A DNA stretch of 38,861 nucleotides from Burkholderiaceae bacterium (GTDB taxonomy: Bacteria; Pseudomonadota; Gammaproteobacteria; Burkholderiales; Burkholderiaceae_B): the NCBI GenBank assembly GCA_004322135.1, contig SCSG01000018.1, positions 1 to 38,861 on the forward strand, given 5' to 3'. The notes beneath the pieces are model-generated. The model ran no database searches, was not told the origin of the DNA, and saw only the letters and a list, made by a program, of their open reading frames with translations. How positions within the stretch are numbered: position 1 is the first letter of the stretch; every line of letters starts with the position of its first letter. The position numbers and the translations under genes were made by a program. Below are positions 22,906 through 34,220 of the stretch, one piece after another.

Positions 22906-25533
22906 ATGAAAACATCTGAAATACGTCACAAGTTCCTGTCCTTTTTCGAGTCTAACGGCCATCACGTAGTAGCCTCTTCACCGCTCATCCCGGCAAATGA
23001 CCCGACCCTGCTTTTTACCAATGCGGGGATGGTGCAGTTCAAGGACGTATTTACGGGCAAGGAAACCAGGCCATACAAACGCGCGACCAGTTCACAGCGT
23101 TGCGTACGCGCGGGCGGTAAGCACAACGATCTGGAGAATGTAGGTTACACCGCCAGGCACCACACTTTTTTCGAGATGTTGGGCAACTTCAGCTTTGGTG
23201 ATTACTTCAAGCGCGATGCCATTCGTTATGCCTGGGAACTTCTGACCGTAGTCTACAAACTGCCCCCCGAGCGGCTCTGGGTGACGGTTTATCAGGAAGA
23301 CGACGAGGCCTACGGTATCTGGGCCAACGAAATGAAAGTGCCGCCGGAGCGCATCATTCGCATTGGCGACAATAAAGGCGCACGTTACGCGTCCGATAAT
23401 TTCTGGCAAATGGCCGATACGGGTCCCTGCGGCCCCTGTTCCGAAATTTTCTTTGATCATGGTGCCGAAATATGGGGTGGCCCGCCTGGGTCTCCCGAAG
23501 AAGACGGCGATCGCTATATTGAGATCTGGAATCTGGTTTTCATGCAGTTCGACCGGGACGCCAGTGGCAACATGAAGCCGCTGCCCAAACCCTGTGTGGA
23601 CACGGGCATGGGTCTTGAACGCATGGCGGCTGTATTGCAACATGTACACTCCAATTACGACATTGATCTCTTTCAGTCGCTCATCGAGGCTGCAGCGCGC
23701 GTAACCGGTACGTCGAACCTGGGCGACAATTCGCTCAAGGTAATTGCCGATCACATCCGTGCCTGCGGATTTCTCATTGTTGACGGTGTCATTCCGGGTA
23801 ACGAGGGTCGCGGTTACGTTCTGCGGCGCATCATTCGCCGCGCCTTGCGTCATGGGCACAAGCTTGGGCAGACAGGCCTCTTCTTCTACAAACTGGTGGC
23901 CGATCTCGTGGCTGAAATGGGCGATGCCTACCCCGAGCTTGGTCGCAACCAGAGCCGTGTTGAACAAGTCATCAGACAAGAAGAAGAGCGCTTCAGCGAG
24001 ACCCTGGAAAACGGCATGCGCATACTTGACGCGGCGCTCGCCGACGTCCCTGAACATGGCATGCTAGACGGACAGACGTTGTTCACGCTGTACGATACCT
24101 ACGGTTTTCCGGTGGATCTTACTGCCGATATCTGCCGCGAACGTTCGGTTGGCGTCGATTACAAGGGGTTTGACGAAGCCATGGGGCGGCAGCGTGACCA
24201 GGCTCGTGCTGCCGGTAAATTCAAGGCGGCCGAGGGGCTGAGCTACCACGGCGTCGAGACCCGCTTTGATGGTTACGAGCATTTGCAGGGCAAGGGCGTA
24301 GTCACCGCAATGTATGTGGACGGAGCTGCGGTTGACACCATCGCGGCGGGGCAGGCTGCGGTCGTGGTGCTTGATGGCACGCCGTTTTACGCAGAGTCGG
24401 GCGGGCAGGTAGGAGATGCCGGCATGCTTGTTGGCACTGGCTCCGCCCGCTTTCAGGTGCTTGATACGCGGAAGATACAGACTCACGTTTTTGGCCATCA
24501 TGGCACCCTGCTGCAGGGCAGTCTTGCCGTGGGCGATACTGTCGATGCCCAGGTGGATGGACAACGGCGCGCGCGCACCATGCGCAACCATTCGGCAACG
24601 CATCTCATGCACAAGGCCTTGCGCCAAGTGTTGGGCGATCATGTGCGACAGCGTGGCTCACTTGTGGATGCCGACAAGACTCGCTTCGATTTTGCGCACG
24701 ATGCGCCTGTCACGCCCGAGCAGGTTGTGCGTGTCGAGCAGATCGTCAATGACCAGGTCCTTGCCAATCAACCTGTGGTGACCCAGGTCATGGGCTACGA
24801 CGATGCGGTCAAGGGCGGGGCGGTTGCCCTGTTCGGCGAAAAATATGGTGACGTGGTGCGTGTTCTCGACATTGGCTTCTCGCGCGAGCTGTGTGGCGGC
24901 ACGCACGTGCAGCGCACCGGCGACATTGGTTTGTTCAAGGTCGTATCAGAGGGTGGTGTGGCAGCGGGCGTGCGGCGCATCGAAGCTGTTACCGGCGACA
25001 ACGCGCTGGCCTGGGTTCAGCAGATCAACAACGATTTGCTGCAGGCCTCGGCGCTGCTGAAAAGCCAGCCTAATGATCTGCCTGACCGAATCGTACAGAT
25101 GCAGGCGCAAGTCAAATCGCTTGAGCATGACCTGAACCAGGCCAAGTCCAGGCTGGCAACGGCTGCTGGCAACGATCTGCTTGAAAAGGCAGTCAAACTG
25201 CCTGGCGGAGCCAGCCTCTTGGCTGCGGTCATACCAGGCGCTGATTCCAAGGCCTTGCGCAATATGGCCGATCAGTTGAAGGATAAACTCAAGTCGGCGG
25301 TCGTACTGCTGGCAGCTACAGCTGGTGGCAAGATAAGTCTGGTAGCCGGTGTAACTCCCGACCTCGTCGGCAAGGTCAAGGCCGGTGATCTGGCGGGCAT
25401 GGTCGCCGGGCAGATAGGAGGCAAGGGCGGCGGTCGCCCCGACATGGCTATGGGCGGCGGTGCGGATGAAGCGGCATTGCCGGCGGTGATGGCACAGCTT
25501 CACGGCTGGGTGAGCCAGCGCCTGGAGGGGTAG
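22906..25533 (+). CDS. alaS: Alanyl-tRNA synthetase
   Basis: 875 residues, normal length for a bacterial AlaRS. The N-terminus [18 protein letters not shown] is the family start. Class II catalytic core to about residue 360 ([41 protein letters not shown]). The editing domain carries [11 protein letters not shown] and CGGTHV, supplying the zinc ligands. The C-terminal coiled coil and C-Ala domain are present to the end ([28 protein letters not shown]). Charges tRNA-Ala and clears mischarged Ser/Gly. The tusA-like gene follows after 4 bases. Confidence 0.98.
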   Translation: MKTSEIRHKFLSFFESNGHHVVASSPLIPANDPTLLFTNAGMVQFKDVFTGKETRPYKRATSSQRCVRAGGKHNDLENVGYTARHHTFFEMLGNFSFGDYFKRDAIRYAWELLTVVYKLPPERLWVTVYQEDDEAYGIWANEMKVPPERIIRIGDNKGARYASDNFWQMADTGPCGPCSEIFFDHGAEIWGGPPGSPEEDGDRYIEIWNLVFMQFDRDASGNMKPLPKPCVDTGMGLERMAAVLQHVHSNYDIDLFQSLIEAAARVTGTSNLGDNSLKVIADHIRACGFLIVDGVIPGNEGRGYVLRRIIRRALRHGHKLGQTGLFFYKLVADLVAEMGDAYPELGRNQSRVEQVIRQEEERFSETLENGMRILDAALADVPEHGMLDGQTLFTLYDTYGFPVDLTADICRERSVGVDYKGFDEAMGRQRDQARAAGKFKAAEGLSYHGVETRFDGYEHLQGKGVVTAMYVDGAAVDTIAAGQAAVVVLDGTPFYAESGGQVGDAGMLVGTGSARFQVLDTRKIQTHVFGHHGTLLQGSLAVGDTVDAQVDGQRRARTMRNHSATHLMHKALRQVLGDHVRQRGSLVDADKTRFDFAHDAPVTPEQVVRVEQIVNDQVLANQPVVTQVMGYDDAVKGGAVALFGEKYGDVVRVLDIGFSRELCGGTHVQRTGDIGLFKVVSEGGVAAGVRRIEAVTGDNALAWVQQINNDLLQASALLKSQPNDLPDRIVQMQAQVKSLEHDLNQAKSRLATAAGNDLLEKAVKLPGGASLLAAVIPGADSKALRNMADQLKDKLKSAVVLLAATAGGKISLVAGVTPDLVGKVKAGDLAGMVAGQIGGKGGGRPDMAMGGGADEAALPAVMAQLHGWVSQRLEG

Positions 25534-25537
25534 TGAT

Positions 25538-25786
25538 ATGGACGATGTCACCAATGCGCCGGACTGCGACCTGGAAATCGATACGTCGGGGCTGAAGTGT
25601 CCCTTGCCGATCTTGCGGGCCAAGAAGGCGTTGTCCAAGCTGCAAAGCGGGCAAGTGCTCAAGGTCATTACCACCGATGCGCACGCGGTTCGTGATTTCC
25701 AGGCCTTTGCCAAACAAACCGGCAATGCGCTACGACAGCAAACCGAGTCGGCCGGCGTGGCAGTGCATTTTTTGGTGCGCCGATAG
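25538..25786 (+). CDS. TusA-family sulfurtransferase
   Basis: 82 residues. The motif LKCPLPILRAKKAL places the persulphide-carrying Cys (about residue 21) in a CPxP context, the signature of TusA/SirA/YedF proteins; a beta-alpha-beta-alpha-beta fold follows. Such proteins pass sulphur to partners, TusA itself in tRNA 2-thiouridine synthesis. Which role applies here is unknown because no partner genes lie nearby. Four bases after alaS, so probably cotranscribed. Confidence 0.88.
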   Translation: MDDVTNAPDCDLEIDTSGLKCPLPILRAKKALSKLQSGQVLKVITTDAHAVRDFQAFAKQTGNALRQQTESAGVAVHFLVRR

Positions 25787-25834
25787 CGTCCGGATGCTGC
25801 GCCGTTGGTGACCGGCCGGATGTTGCCGCGCTGG

Positions 25835-25864
25835 TTGCGAAACAGTGGCAATAAGTGCTAAAAT
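25835..25864 (+). promoter_or_regulatory. Putative promoter of rpsP-rimM-trmD
   Basis: TTGCGA (25835-25840), an 18-base spacer and TAAAAT (25859-25864), about 35 bases before the rpsP start and within a 113-base gap after the TusA-family gene. Confidence 0.5.
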
Positions 25865-25899
25865 CGAACGCTTTTCACAATATTTTCAAAGGATTACCT

Positions 25900-26154
25900 A
25901 TGGTGGTGGTTCGTTTGGCCCGCGGTGGCTCGAAGAAACGTCCGTTTTACAATGTGGTAGCAGCCGATTCGCGTAACCGTCGCGATGGCCGTTTTATTGA
26001 ACGTCTGGGTTTTTACAACCCAATTGGCAAGGAAGGCCAGGAAAACCTGCGTTTGGCGCTTGATCGCGTGAAACACTGGACCGACAACGGTGCGCAGATG
26101 TCGCTTGCCGTTACTCGCCTAGTCAAAGAATATTCCGCCAAAACGGCTGCCTGA
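25900..26154 (+). CDS. rpsP: 30S ribosomal protein S16
   Basis: 84 residues from the ATG at 25900, with AAAGGA about seven bases upstream; a GTG 15 codons earlier lies in the promoter and is rejected. [25 protein letters not shown] is the diagnostic N-terminus and [11 protein letters not shown] follows. First gene of the classic rpsP-rimM-trmD operon. Here rplS, often fourth, is absent. Confidence 0.97.
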   Translation: MVVVRLARGGSKKRPFYNVVAADSRNRRDGRFIERLGFYNPIGKEGQENLRLALDRVKHWTDNGAQMSLAVTRLVKEYSAKTAA

Positions 26155-26186
26155 TCGCAGCATTGGCGCAAGCGGCACCATGCGCA

Positions 26187-26795
26187 ATGTCTGACCACAC
26201 AACGGCTCCGGCTGATCTTGTGGAGTTGGGGCGTATTACGTCGGCGTATGGCCTGAAGGGCTGGGTCAGGATTCAGCCTCATTCCGCGCGGGCCGAAGTG
26301 CTGCTCAACACCACGCTGTGGTGGCTGAGGGCGCCGCAGGCCCCGGTGCAACGCGCAGACATCCTGCCGCAGCCGCGCGCTGTGAAGGTACAGTCCGCAC
26401 GATTTCAGGGGTCGGCAGTCGTGGCCCAGCTCGACATCAGTTCTGACCGCGACGCTGCCGAGGCGCTCAAGGGGCAAAGCGTGTGGGCGCAGCGCTCAAG
26501 CTTTCCGGCGGCAGGCGACGGTGAGTACTATTGGGTTGATCTTATCGGCTGCCGATTGTTTGGCGAGGCCGACGGCTTGCCCGTTCTTATCGGTCAGGTG
26601 GCTGAAGTCGTCGATAATGGCGCACATGCTGTGTTGCGGGTCGAGCGTGTACGGGCTGGTGAACAGGGGCCCGAGCTGCTGCGCAATGACAAGGGGCGCG
26701 TCATCGACGTTCTCGTTCCTTTTGTAAAAGCCCACGTATACGCAGTCGACATCGCCAACAAGCGGCTGGACAGCAACTGGCCCGCCGAATTCTAG
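26187..26795 (+). CDS. rimM: 16S rRNA processing protein RimM
   Basis: 202 residues from the ATG at 26187; the open frame goes slightly further upstream but the family start is near [19 protein letters not shown], the N-terminal beta-barrel signature. A C-terminal PRC barrel contains [21 protein letters not shown] and the closing [16 protein letters not shown]. It assists late maturation of the 30S subunit, contacting S19. Lies 32 bases after rpsP. The ribosome site is weak, so coupling to rpsP is likely. Confidence 0.96.
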   Translation: MSDHTTAPADLVELGRITSAYGLKGWVRIQPHSARAEVLLNTTLWWLRAPQAPVQRADILPQPRAVKVQSARFQGSAVVAQLDISSDRDAAEALKGQSVWAQRSSFPAAGDGEYYWVDLIGCRLFGEADGLPVLIGQVAEVVDNGAHAVLRVERVRAGEQGPELLRNDKGRVIDVLVPFVKAHVYAVDIANKRLDSNWPAEF

Positions 26796-26806
26796 GCTGG
26801 GTGGCC

Positions 26807-27568
26807 ATGCGCTTTGACGTCATTACCCTTTTTCCAGAAATGCTTGCCGCCGTAAGTGGTCAGGGCATCACGGGTCGCGCGTTCAAACAAGGGTTGTGGG
26901 AACTGGGGCTGTGGAATCCGCGCGAGTTCACGCACGATGCACACCGGACCGTGGATGATCGCCCCTACGGGGGGGGGCCGGGCATGGTCATGATGGTGGA
27001 TCCGCTTGAGCAGGCCGTCGACGCGGCCCGGGCGCAACGGTTGCGGCAAGGGCCCGTCCTGTTGATGAGTCCCAGGGGAAGGCGGTTCGACCAGCCCTTG
27101 GCCCAAAGCCTGGTGGATGGTGGCGGCGCGATTCTCGTTTGTGGGCGTTATGAAGGCGTGGATCAACGCTTTGTCGATCGTTGCGTCACCGACGAAGTGT
27201 CGATGGGCGATTTCGTCCTTTCGGGTGGTGAGATCCCCGCCATGGCAATCATGGATGCGTCCGTCAGGCTGCTGCCAGGGGCCCTTAACGATGCGGAGTC
27301 GGCGCGTCAGGACTCCTTCAACGAGGCTCTGGCCGGCTTGCTGGATAGCCCGCACTATACGCGCCCCGAAGTGTACAAAAATCAGCGGGTGCCGGCAGAG
27401 CTTTTATCGGGGCATCATGCCAGGATAGCCGTTTGGCGTCGCGAACAGTCTCTGACGTTGACGTTACACCGGCGGCCCGATTTGCTTCAGCAGGCGCGCA
27501 AGGCAGGGCTGCTGACCGACGCCGATGAACGATTTCTGGCCCGCCTCGCGGGTAGTGCCGCGTCGTAG
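26807..27568 (+). CDS. trmD: tRNA (guanine-37-N1)-methyltransferase
   Basis: 253 residues from ATG 26807 (an in-frame GTG lies two codons upstream at 26801). [12 protein letters not shown] is the usual N-terminus. SPOUT trefoil-knot motifs are present: [36 protein letters not shown] and [15 protein letters not shown]. It methylates G37 of tRNAs that read CNN codons, preventing frameshifts. 11 bases after rimM. Its stop is 53 bases from the convergent valS stop. Confidence 0.97.
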   Translation: MRFDVITLFPEMLAAVSGQGITGRAFKQGLWELGLWNPREFTHDAHRTVDDRPYGGGPGMVMMVDPLEQAVDAARAQRLRQGPVLLMSPRGRRFDQPLAQSLVDGGGAILVCGRYEGVDQRFVDRCVTDEVSMGDFVLSGGEIPAMAIMDASVRLLPGALNDAESARQDSFNEALAGLLDSPHYTRPEVYKNQRVPAELLSGHHARIAVWRREQSLTLTLHRRPDLLQQARKAGLLTDADERFLARLAGSAAS

Positions 27569-27574
27569 ATCTGG

Positions 27575-27596
27575 CGCGTAGCGCTGTCGCTGCGCG
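27575..27596. terminator. Hairpin between convergent trmD and valS
   Basis: CGCGTAGCG and CGCTGCGCG form a nine-pair stem (one G-T pair) around a CTGT loop, in the gap between the two stops. No T-tract follows on either strand, so it may stop RNA polymerase only weakly or protect the 3' ends. Confidence 0.4.
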
Positions 27597-27621
27597 GCGG
27601 CAGGCATCCGGTTGCGGGGGG

Positions 27622-30465
27622 TTACCCCAGCTTCTCCAGTTGCGCGCGAACCCTGGCTTGCGTTTCACCAAACTGCGCGACGCGAGCCTTTTCCTGTGCT
27701 ACGACGGCGGCGGGCGCGCGCTCGACGAAACGCGTATTCGACAACTTGCCGTTGGCCTTGGCGATTTCGCTCTCCAGGCGTTCTATCTCTTTGTGCAGGC
27801 GTGCGCGCTCGGCTTCGATGTCGATTTCGATATGCAGCATGAGTTCAGTCATGCCCACGATCTGCACCGGCGCTTCCACGTTGGGCAGATGTTCGACGAT
27901 CTGGACTTCGCTCAGTTTGGCCAGAGCCAGCAGATACGCGCTGTTGCGTTGCAGAACGGTTGCATCGCCGTGGGCAATCAGCGGAACCCGCTGCGCCGGC
28001 GACACGTTCATCTCGCCGCGCAACGCACGTACGGCTTCGACCTGTGCCTTGAGCTCGCCGATCTGGCTTTCGGCCTGGACGTCGATCAGCTCGGGGTTGG
28101 AAACTGGGTAGGGTTGAATGCATATGCTCGCCTTTTTATCGGCGCCGCGCTTTCCGGCGTCCAGCGAAACTTTCTGCCAGAGCTCTTCGGTAATGAACGG
28201 GATGATAGGGTGAGCCAGCCGCAGCAGAGTCTCCAGCACGCGGATCAGTGTACGCCGAGTGCCAAGCTGCTGTTCGGCATCACCGTTCTGGATTTGCACC
28301 TTGGCCAGTTCCAGATACCAGTCGCAATATTCATCCCAGATGAAGTGGTACAACGCGTTGGCGATATTGTCGAAACGGTAGTCGTCAAATCCCTGCTGGA
28401 TTTCACTTTCCAGATTTTGCAATCGGCTGATTATCCAGCGATCCGCGAAGGAGAGATCGCCCTTGTGGTGGCCCGTCAGCGTCTGTCCTTCGGTGTTCAT
28501 CAACACGAAGCGTGTCGCGTTCCAGAGCTTGTTGCAGAAGTTGCGATAGCCCTCGCAACGCTTCAGGTCGAAGTTGATATTGCGCCCCAACGAGGCATAA
28601 GCCGCCATCGTAAAGCGCAGTGCGTCGGTGCCGTACGCGGGGAATCCCTGGGGGTAGTCCTTGCGGGTCTTCTTTTCGATGCTCGCAGCCTGCTTTGGAT
28701 TCATCAGGCCCACCGTGCGTTTGGCAAGCAGGGCATCCAGGCCGATGCCGTCGATCAGATCGACCGGATCGATGGTGTTGCCCTTGGACTTGCTCATTTT
28801 CTTGCCGTCCATGTCGCAGATCAGGCCGTGTACGTAGACAGTCCTGAATGGCACTTGTCCGGTCATGTGCATGCTCATCATGACCATGCGCGCAACCCAG
28901 AAGAAAATAATGTCAAAGCCCGTAACCAGAACGCTTGAGGGCAGATAGCGCTTGAGATCCGGCGTTGATCGCGGCCATCCCAGGTCAGTGAATGGAACCA
29001 GCGCCGAGGAAAACCAGGTGTCCAGAACGTCCGGATCGCGCGTCAGTGGCCCGGTCACGCCGCTTGCTGCGGCCTTTTCCATGGCTTCCTTTTCATTGCG
29101 GGCGACAAATATTTTTCCGTCTTCCGAATACCATGCCGGAATTTGATGTCCCCACCACAGTTGGCGCGATATGCACCAGTCCTGTATTTTTCCCAACCAC
29201 TGGTTGTAAGTGGTTGTCCAGTTTTCCGGATAGAATTTGATGCGGCCGTCGGCAACGACTTCGAGGGCGACGTCAGTAATGCTTTTTCCCGGGTTAAGTG
29301 TTCCCGCCGGCGCGGGTTGGCTCATGGCAACGAACCACTGGTCGGTCAGCATGGGCTCGATGATGGTGTTGGTGCGGTCGCCGCGCGGAACCATAAGCTT
29401 GTGTGGCTTGACGCCAGCCAGGAGCCCCAGCTTTTGCAGATCGGCCACGATCGCCTTGCGCGCGTCGTAGCGGTCCATGCCGCAGTAGGCGGCGGGACAG
29501 TTGTCATTCATTTTGGCGTCCAGTGTCAGGATGCTGATCTGGGCCAGATTGTGCCGTTGTCCGACGGCGTAGTCGTTGAAGTCGTGGGCGGGAGTCACCT
29601 TGACGATGCCCGTGCCGAACTCGCGGTCGACATAGTCGTCGGCGATGACCGGGATTTCGCGGTTGGTAAGCGGAAGTCGCACTTTGCGGCCAACCAGATG
29701 GGCGTAACGCTCGTCCTCGGGGTGCACCATGACGGCCACGTCGCCCAGCATGGTCTCGGGCCGCGTCGTGGCTACCACCAGATGCGTAAGGCCATTTTCG
29801 GGTTGGATCAGTGGATAGCTGATTTCCCACATGGAGCCGTCTTCTTCCTCGCTGACGACTTCCAGATCGGAAACAGCTGTGCCCAATACCGGATCCCAGT
29901 TGACCAGGCGTTTTCCGCGATAGATGAGGCCCTGCTCGTGCAGTCGCACAAAGGCCTCCACCACAGCGCGCGACAGGTTTTCGTCCATGGTGAAATATTC
30001 GCGTTCCCAGTCGGCTGAAGAGCCCAGGCGACGAAACTGTTCGGTAATGGCGCTGCCGGACTTGCGCTTCCATTCCCAGACTTTTTCCACGAATTTTTCA
30101 CGGCCGAGGTCGTGACGTGAGACTTTCTGCGCATCGAGCTGGCGTTCGACGACAATCTGGGTTGCGATGCCCGCGTGGTCGGTGCCCGGGATGAAAACGG
30201 TGTCATCGCCGCGCATGCGGTGGTAGCGCACCAGGCCGTCCATGATTGTCTGGTTGAAGGCATGACCCATATGCAGTGTGCCCGTGACATTGGGTGGCGG
30301 GAACTGGATGACGAAGGGCATGCTGGTGCCAGCCGACCGGACGTGTTGCCCGCCCTTGAAATAGCCCCTGCGCTCCCATTCGGCGTACCAGCGTGATTCA
30401 ATTTCGTGCGGTTCGAAGCTTTTGGATAGCTGTGCAGGGTCGTTCAGGGCGTGATTCGTTGTCAT
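27622..30465 (-). CDS. valS: Valyl-tRNA synthetase
   Basis: 947 residues, full length for a bacterial ValRS. Class I signature HMGH within [16 protein letters not shown] (about residue 55), and KMSKSKGN at about 560. The CP1 editing domain lies between ([13 protein letters not shown] and [19 protein letters not shown]). The anticodon-binding domain and a C-terminal coiled-coil arm close the protein ([25 protein letters not shown]). It attaches valine to tRNA-Val. Encoded alone on the minus strand, divergent from ndk. Confidence 0.98.
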   Translation of the reverse strand: MTTNHALNDPAQLSKSFEPHEIESRWYAEWERRGYFKGGQHVRSAGTSMPFVIQFPPPNVTGTLHMGHAFNQTIMDGLVRYHRMRGDDTVFIPGTDHAGIATQIVVERQLDAQKVSRHDLGREKFVEKVWEWKRKSGSAITEQFRRLGSSADWEREYFTMDENLSRAVVEAFVRLHEQGLIYRGKRLVNWDPVLGTAVSDLEVVSEEEDGSMWEISYPLIQPENGLTHLVVATTRPETMLGDVAVMVHPEDERYAHLVGRKVRLPLTNREIPVIADDYVDREFGTGIVKVTPAHDFNDYAVGQRHNLAQISILTLDAKMNDNCPAAYCGMDRYDARKAIVADLQKLGLLAGVKPHKLMVPRGDRTNTIIEPMLTDQWFVAMSQPAPAGTLNPGKSITDVALEVVADGRIKFYPENWTTTYNQWLGKIQDWCISRQLWWGHQIPAWYSEDGKIFVARNEKEAMEKAAASGVTGPLTRDPDVLDTWFSSALVPFTDLGWPRSTPDLKRYLPSSVLVTGFDIIFFWVARMVMMSMHMTGQVPFRTVYVHGLICDMDGKKMSKSKGNTIDPVDLIDGIGLDALLAKRTVGLMNPKQAASIEKKTRKDYPQGFPAYGTDALRFTMAAYASLGRNINFDLKRCEGYRNFCNKLWNATRFVLMNTEGQTLTGHHKGDLSFADRWIISRLQNLESEIQQGFDDYRFDNIANALYHFIWDEYCDWYLELAKVQIQNGDAEQQLGTRRTLIRVLETLLRLAHPIIPFITEELWQKVSLDAGKRGADKKASICIQPYPVSNPELIDVQAESQIGELKAQVEAVRALRGEMNVSPAQRVPLIAHGDATVLQRNSAYLLALAKLSEVQIVEHLPNVEAPVQIVGMTELMLHIEIDIEAERARLHKEIERLESEIAKANGKLSNTRFVERAPAAVVAQEKARVAQFGETQARVRAQLEKLG

Positions 30466-30759
30466 GGTTCAGAAATGGAGATGGGTGTTTGCCCATAGTG
30501 TAAACAAATGGAAAGGGCGGCGGGTGTGGTGCGTTACAGTGGGGGGCGCGCGGTGCCGTCACCGATGCGGCTTCCCGCCGCACCACGTAACGTTGGCTTA
30601 CGAAGTTGTTACTGGCTGGTGCCCGTATTTTAAGATGTGGTGATGTTTTTGCAGCATGTTAAAATGCGAGGTTGCCAAAAGCTTTATCAAAGCTCTTGTT
30701 TTTATTGAATATACACATTTTCAACATCGAACTGTTGCCTTATTCTTCCTGGATATTTT
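30466..30759. other. Divergent valS-ndk intergenic region
   Basis: No gene seen in 294 bases. Contents: a short inverted repeat ATGGG/CCCAT (30481-30496) near the valS start; a nested structure with outer arms GTGGTGCG (30526-30533) and CGCACCAC (30579-30586) and an inner hairpin CGGTG-CCGT-CACCG (30551-30564); a promoter-like TTGTTA (30606-30611), 17 bases, TTTAAG (30629-30634) facing ndk; and an AGCTTT-ATC-AAAGCT repeat (30680-30694) followed by a T-rich run. The function of the repeats is not known. Confidence 0.5.
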
Positions 30760-31185
30760 ATGGCTATTGAACGCACCCTTTCCATTATTAAACCCGATGC
30801 GGTCGCCAAGAACGTTATTGGCAAGATTGTTTCCCGCTTCGAGCAGGCCGGGCTCAAGGTTATCGCGGCGCGCATGATGCATCTGTCGCGTGCTGACGCC
30901 GAACGCTTTTACGCTGTGCACAAAGAGCGTCCGTTTTTCAAGGATCTGGTCGATTTTATGGTTTCGGGCCCCGTGTTCGTGCAGGTTCTTGAAGGTGAGA
31001 GCGCCATTCAGAAGAATCGTGACCTGATGGGTGCCACCGACCCCAAAAAGGCCGACGCAGGCACGATTCGCGCCGACTTCGCCGATAGCATCGATGCCAA
31101 TGCGGTTCACGGTTCTGACGCCGCCAGCACGGCCGCCGTGGAAATAGCCTTTTTCTTCTCCGAAAGCAGCGTTCACAGCCGCTGA
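30760..31185 (+). CDS. ndk: Nucleoside diphosphate kinase
   Basis: 141 residues, the usual length. N-terminal [15 protein letters not shown] and the active-site motif [20 protein letters not shown] with the phosphorylated His are diagnostic. It transfers the gamma phosphate between nucleoside tri- and diphosphates. First gene of the ndk-rlmN-rodZ-like-ispG-hisS series. Separate from rlmN by 46 bases that hold a weak hairpin. Confidence 0.98.
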   Translation: MAIERTLSIIKPDAVAKNVIGKIVSRFEQAGLKVIAARMMHLSRADAERFYAVHKERPFFKDLVDFMVSGPVFVQVLEGESAIQKNRDLMGATDPKKADAGTIRADFADSIDANAVHGSDAASTAAVEIAFFFSESSVHSR

Positions 31186-31191
31186 TTTCAT

Positions 31192-31215
31192 CCGGTCGTA
31201 GGGCCGGCCTTATTT
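31192..31215 (+). terminator. Weak hairpin with T-rich tail after ndk
   Basis: CCGGTC (31192-31197), loop GTAG, GGCCGG (31202-31207), then CCTTATTT. The stem is only six pairs with one G-T, so partial termination or attenuation between ndk and rlmN is the most that can be suggested. Confidence 0.35.
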
Positions 31216-31231
31216 GCACCATACCGCTCTT

Positions 31232-32386
31232 ATGCCAACTGTCTTGCGCGAACCTATTAATTTGTTGGGTCTTGGAACCGCCGAGCTGGCTGAACTTGTC
31301 GGCACGTGGGGCGGCAAGCCTTTTCGCGCCAAGCAGTTGCAGCGCTGGATTTATCAGCGCGGTGTCGATTCGTTCGGCGACATGACTGACCTGGCTCGCG
31401 AGTTTCGCGAGCAGCTTGCGCGGCATTGCACGGTAAAGGCTTTGGATGTGGCTACCGAGCAGCGATCATCCGATGGCACGCGCAAGTGGTTGTTCGACGT
31501 GGGCAAGAACAATGCCATCGAAACAGTTTTCATCCCGGAAGACGATCGTGGCACGTTATGTATTTCAAGTCAGGCCGGATGTACGGTTGGCTGCCCTTTC
31601 TGTTCTACGGGTTACCAGGGGTTCAATCGCAACCTGACTACGGCCGAAATCATCGGCCAGCTCTGGTATGCCAAACGCGAGCTCGAGGCTGACGTGCAAA
31701 GCGCGCGTCTTGACGATACTGCTGCCAGCTCGACGCGGGTTATCAGCAACGTCGTCATGATGGGAATGGGCGAGCCATTGCTCAATTACGACCGGGTGTT
31801 GGGAGCCTTGCGTCTCATGCTCGACGATAACGCATACGGCTTGTCGCGCCGGCGGGTTACGGTGTCCACGTCAGGGGTGGTTCCCATGATGGACAGGCTT
31901 GGGCGCGATTGCCCGGTTGCGCTGGCGGTGTCACTGCACGCGCCCACCGACGCGTTGCGCGACAAGCTTGTGCCGCTCAATCGCAAGCATCCGTTGTCCG
32001 AGCTGCTGGCGGCGTGTAATCGATACCTCGAACATGCGCCGCGCGACTTCATCACTTTTGAATACATTATGCTTGACGGCATCAACGACGCTGACGAACA
32101 GGCTCGCGGGCTGGTTGAGATTGCAAAGCAGGTGCGCTGCAAATTCAATCTGATACCGTTCAATTCCTTCCCGCAGTCGGGGTTGAAATGTTCACCGCCA
32201 GCCAGGGTACGGTTGTTCGCGCAGCGTCTTCTCGACGCCGGCGTGGTGACGACGGTACGTAAAACTCGCGGCGATGATATCGCGGCGGCCTGCGGACAGT
32301 TGGCTGGGGATGTCAAGGACCGGACGCGCATTCGCGAACGGTTGCCCAATCAGGGCACCATCGTTATCAACGAGGAGCGCGAATGA
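31232..32386 (+). CDS. rlmN: 23S rRNA/tRNA (adenine-C2)-methyltransferase RlmN
   Basis: 384 residues from ATG 31232; a TTG six codons upstream is less likely. Radical SAM cluster cysteines at 117, 121 and 124 (CTVGCPFC), GEPLLNYD binding motif, and the second methyl-accepting Cys in [14 protein letters not shown] near the C-terminus. It methylates A2503 of 23S rRNA and A37 of some tRNAs. ATGA overlap with the next gene suggests coupled translation. Confidence 0.97.
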   Translation: MPTVLREPINLLGLGTAELAELVGTWGGKPFRAKQLQRWIYQRGVDSFGDMTDLAREFREQLARHCTVKALDVATEQRSSDGTRKWLFDVGKNNAIETVFIPEDDRGTLCISSQAGCTVGCPFCSTGYQGFNRNLTTAEIIGQLWYAKRELEADVQSARLDDTAASSTRVISNVVMMGMGEPLLNYDRVLGALRLMLDDNAYGLSRRRVTVSTSGVVPMMDRLGRDCPVALAVSLHAPTDALRDKLVPLNRKHPLSELLAACNRYLEHAPRDFITFEYIMLDGINDADEQARGLVEIAKQVRCKFNLIPFNSFPQSGLKCSPPARVRLFAQRLLDAGVVTTVRKTRGDDIAAACGQLAGDVKDRTRIRERLPNQGTIVINEERE

Positions 32387-32892
32387 CCCAACCTTTGTTA
32401 AGAGAAGTAAACAGCGCCGCCAAACTCGAACAGGCCGACGCGGAATCCATGCCGGATGGCGTGGGCGCCACGGTCAAGGCGTTGCGCATTGCAAAGCAGC
32501 TTTCAATTGCCGATGCCTCGGCACGCCTGAAATATTCCACGCGCCAGATTGAGGCACTCGAGGCCGAGCAGTGGGATGCGCTGCCCACGGGTGTGCCGCT
32601 GCGTGGGCTTGTGAAAAATTATGCGCGGTTTCTTGAAACCGATGTCGATGCGCTTTTGGCCATGCTTGAAAGCCAGGTTGGCGCACCCACCACCTCGCCA
32701 ATTGTCTTGACAACGGAGTCCTTGTCGTCCGCTGACCTGGCCCTGCTGTCGGATGCCGGTCCGCGCTCGTCGTGGGGGTGGCTGGTTGTCATCCTGATCC
32801 TGCTGATCGTTGCAGGGCTGTACGCGATTGAGCGTGGCTGGGTGCCGGATACATGGCTGGTATTTGACTGGCTGAGGTCACTAAAGCAATGA
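32383..32892 (+). CDS. Short RodZ-like membrane protein with helix-turn-helix
   Basis: 169 residues. Start ATG overlaps the rlmN stop. Residues about 28-90 form a Xre-type helix-turn-helix resembling the RodZ cytoplasmic domain ([58 protein letters not shown]). One membrane helix is at about residues 130-147 ([19 protein letters not shown]), with only about 20 residues beyond it. The long periplasmic region with its C-terminal beta domain, found in full RodZ (over 300 residues), is absent. RodZ links MreB to the wall-elongation complex. Position between rlmN and ispG is where rodZ commonly lies. Confidence 0.8.
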   Translation: MTQPLLREVNSAAKLEQADAESMPDGVGATVKALRIAKQLSIADASARLKYSTRQIEALEAEQWDALPTGVPLRGLVKNYARFLETDVDALLAMLESQVGAPTTSPIVLTTESLSSADLALLSDAGPRSSWGWLVVILILLIVAGLYAIERGWVPDTWLVFDWLRSLKQ

Positions 32893-34178
32893 CTAGGGCT
32901 CCAAAGGTTGTTCAGGCCGGTTTGGCAACGTTGCCACCCGGGGTTGCCGTACGGCGCAACACCCGTCCGGTTACCGTGCGGTGGGGGTCGCGCTCGGTCC
33001 AAATTGGTGGCGATGCTCCCGTCGTGATCCAGTCCATGACCAATACCGACACCGCCGATCCCGTGGCGACTGCCAATCAGGTTAAAGAACTGGCGCAGGC
33101 GGGTTCCGAGCTGGTGCGAATTACTGTCAATACTCCCGAAGCGGCACGTGAGGTGGCTGCCATCCGCGAGCGGCTTGACAGTATGGGTGTTTCGGTGCCG
33201 CTAGTAGGCGATTTCCACTACAACGGCCACAGGTTGCTGTCGCAGTTTCCAGGTTGTGCCCAGTCCTTGTCCAAGTACCGCATCAATCCCGGCAATATGG
33301 GGGGTGGCAAGAAGCGTAGTGACAACTTTGCACAAATGATCGAAGTTGCCTGTCGCAACGAGAAACCCGTGCGTATTGGCGTCAATTGGGGCAGCCTGGA
33401 TCACGAGCTTCTGGCGCGCATGATGGACGAGAACGGCCGTCGATCCGAGCCGTGGAGTGCACAGGCTGTCATGCGCGATGCCCTTATCGTGTCGGCAATC
33501 AGCAATGCCCGACGTGCCGAAGAGCTTGGGCTTTCACCGAACGCCATCGTGCTGTCCTGCAAGGTCAGCCATGTTCAGGACCTTATCGCGGTTTATCGTG
33601 ATCTTTCCTCTCGTTGCGACTATCCCCTGCATCTTGGGCTGACTGAGGCAGGCATGGGCAGCAAGGGTATTGTTGCCTCGACTGCTGCGCTGGCAGTTTT
33701 GTTGCAGCAGGGCATAGGCGATACGATACGCATTTCGCTGACGCCCGAGCCGGGCGGCAGCCGCACGCGCGAAGTCATTGTGGCGCAAGAAATCCTGCAA
33801 ACGATGGGTTTGCGCGCGTTCACGCCCATGGTCGCGGCCTGCCCGGGGTGCGGGCGCACCAGCAGCACGGTCTTTCAGGAGCTGGCCGACAGCATACAGG
33901 GCTATCTGCGCATGCAGATGCCTCTCTGGAAAGATCTCTATCCTGGTGTCGAGAACATGAACGTCGCCGTCATGGGTTGCGTCGTGAACGGACCAGGTGA
34001 AAGCCGCCACGCGGATATCGGAATCAGCCTGCCGGGTACGGGCGAGATACCGTCTGCGCCGGTCTTCGTCGACGGAGAGCGTACGGTCACGCTCAAGGGC
34101 GACACCATTGCCCAGGAATTCCAGGCTATCGTTGAAAACTACGTTCAGAAGCGATACGGGGTTTCGGGTCAGCGTTGA
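32889..34178 (+). CDS. ispG: 4-hydroxy-3-methylbut-2-enyl diphosphate synthase
   Basis: 429 residues, the longer form common in betaproteobacteria. ATGA overlap with the preceding gene. N-terminal TIM-barrel signatures: [23 protein letters not shown] and [11 protein letters not shown]. [4Fe-4S] ligands in [10 protein letters not shown] and [11 protein letters not shown], the latter also the family signature. Penultimate step of the MEP isoprenoid pathway. hisS starts 42 bases later. Confidence 0.97.
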   Translation: MTRAPKVVQAGLATLPPGVAVRRNTRPVTVRWGSRSVQIGGDAPVVIQSMTNTDTADPVATANQVKELAQAGSELVRITVNTPEAAREVAAIRERLDSMGVSVPLVGDFHYNGHRLLSQFPGCAQSLSKYRINPGNMGGGKKRSDNFAQMIEVACRNEKPVRIGVNWGSLDHELLARMMDENGRRSEPWSAQAVMRDALIVSAISNARRAEELGLSPNAIVLSCKVSHVQDLIAVYRDLSSRCDYPLHLGLTEAGMGSKGIVASTAALAVLLQQGIGDTIRISLTPEPGGSRTREVIVAQEILQTMGLRAFTPMVAACPGCGRTSSTVFQELADSIQGYLRMQMPLWKDLYPGVENMNVAVMGCVVNGPGESRHADIGISLPGTGEIPSAPVFVDGERTVTLKGDTIAQEFQAIVENYVQKRYGVSGQR

Positions 34179-34220
34179 ATTTTGCGCCACGCCAAAACCG
34201 ATTTTAGAAACAGAGTATTT

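Noticed and set aside
23092-24057. 321-residue minus-strand ORF
   Set aside because: Antisense to the catalytic domain of alaS and without supporting features.
27640-28938. 432-residue plus-strand ORF
   Set aside because: Antisense to valS, which has all family motifs; composition typical of a shadow frame.
30466-30600. T-box-like leader for valS
   Set aside because: No T-box specifier or antiterminator sequence, and T-boxes are not expected in proteobacterial synthetase genes.
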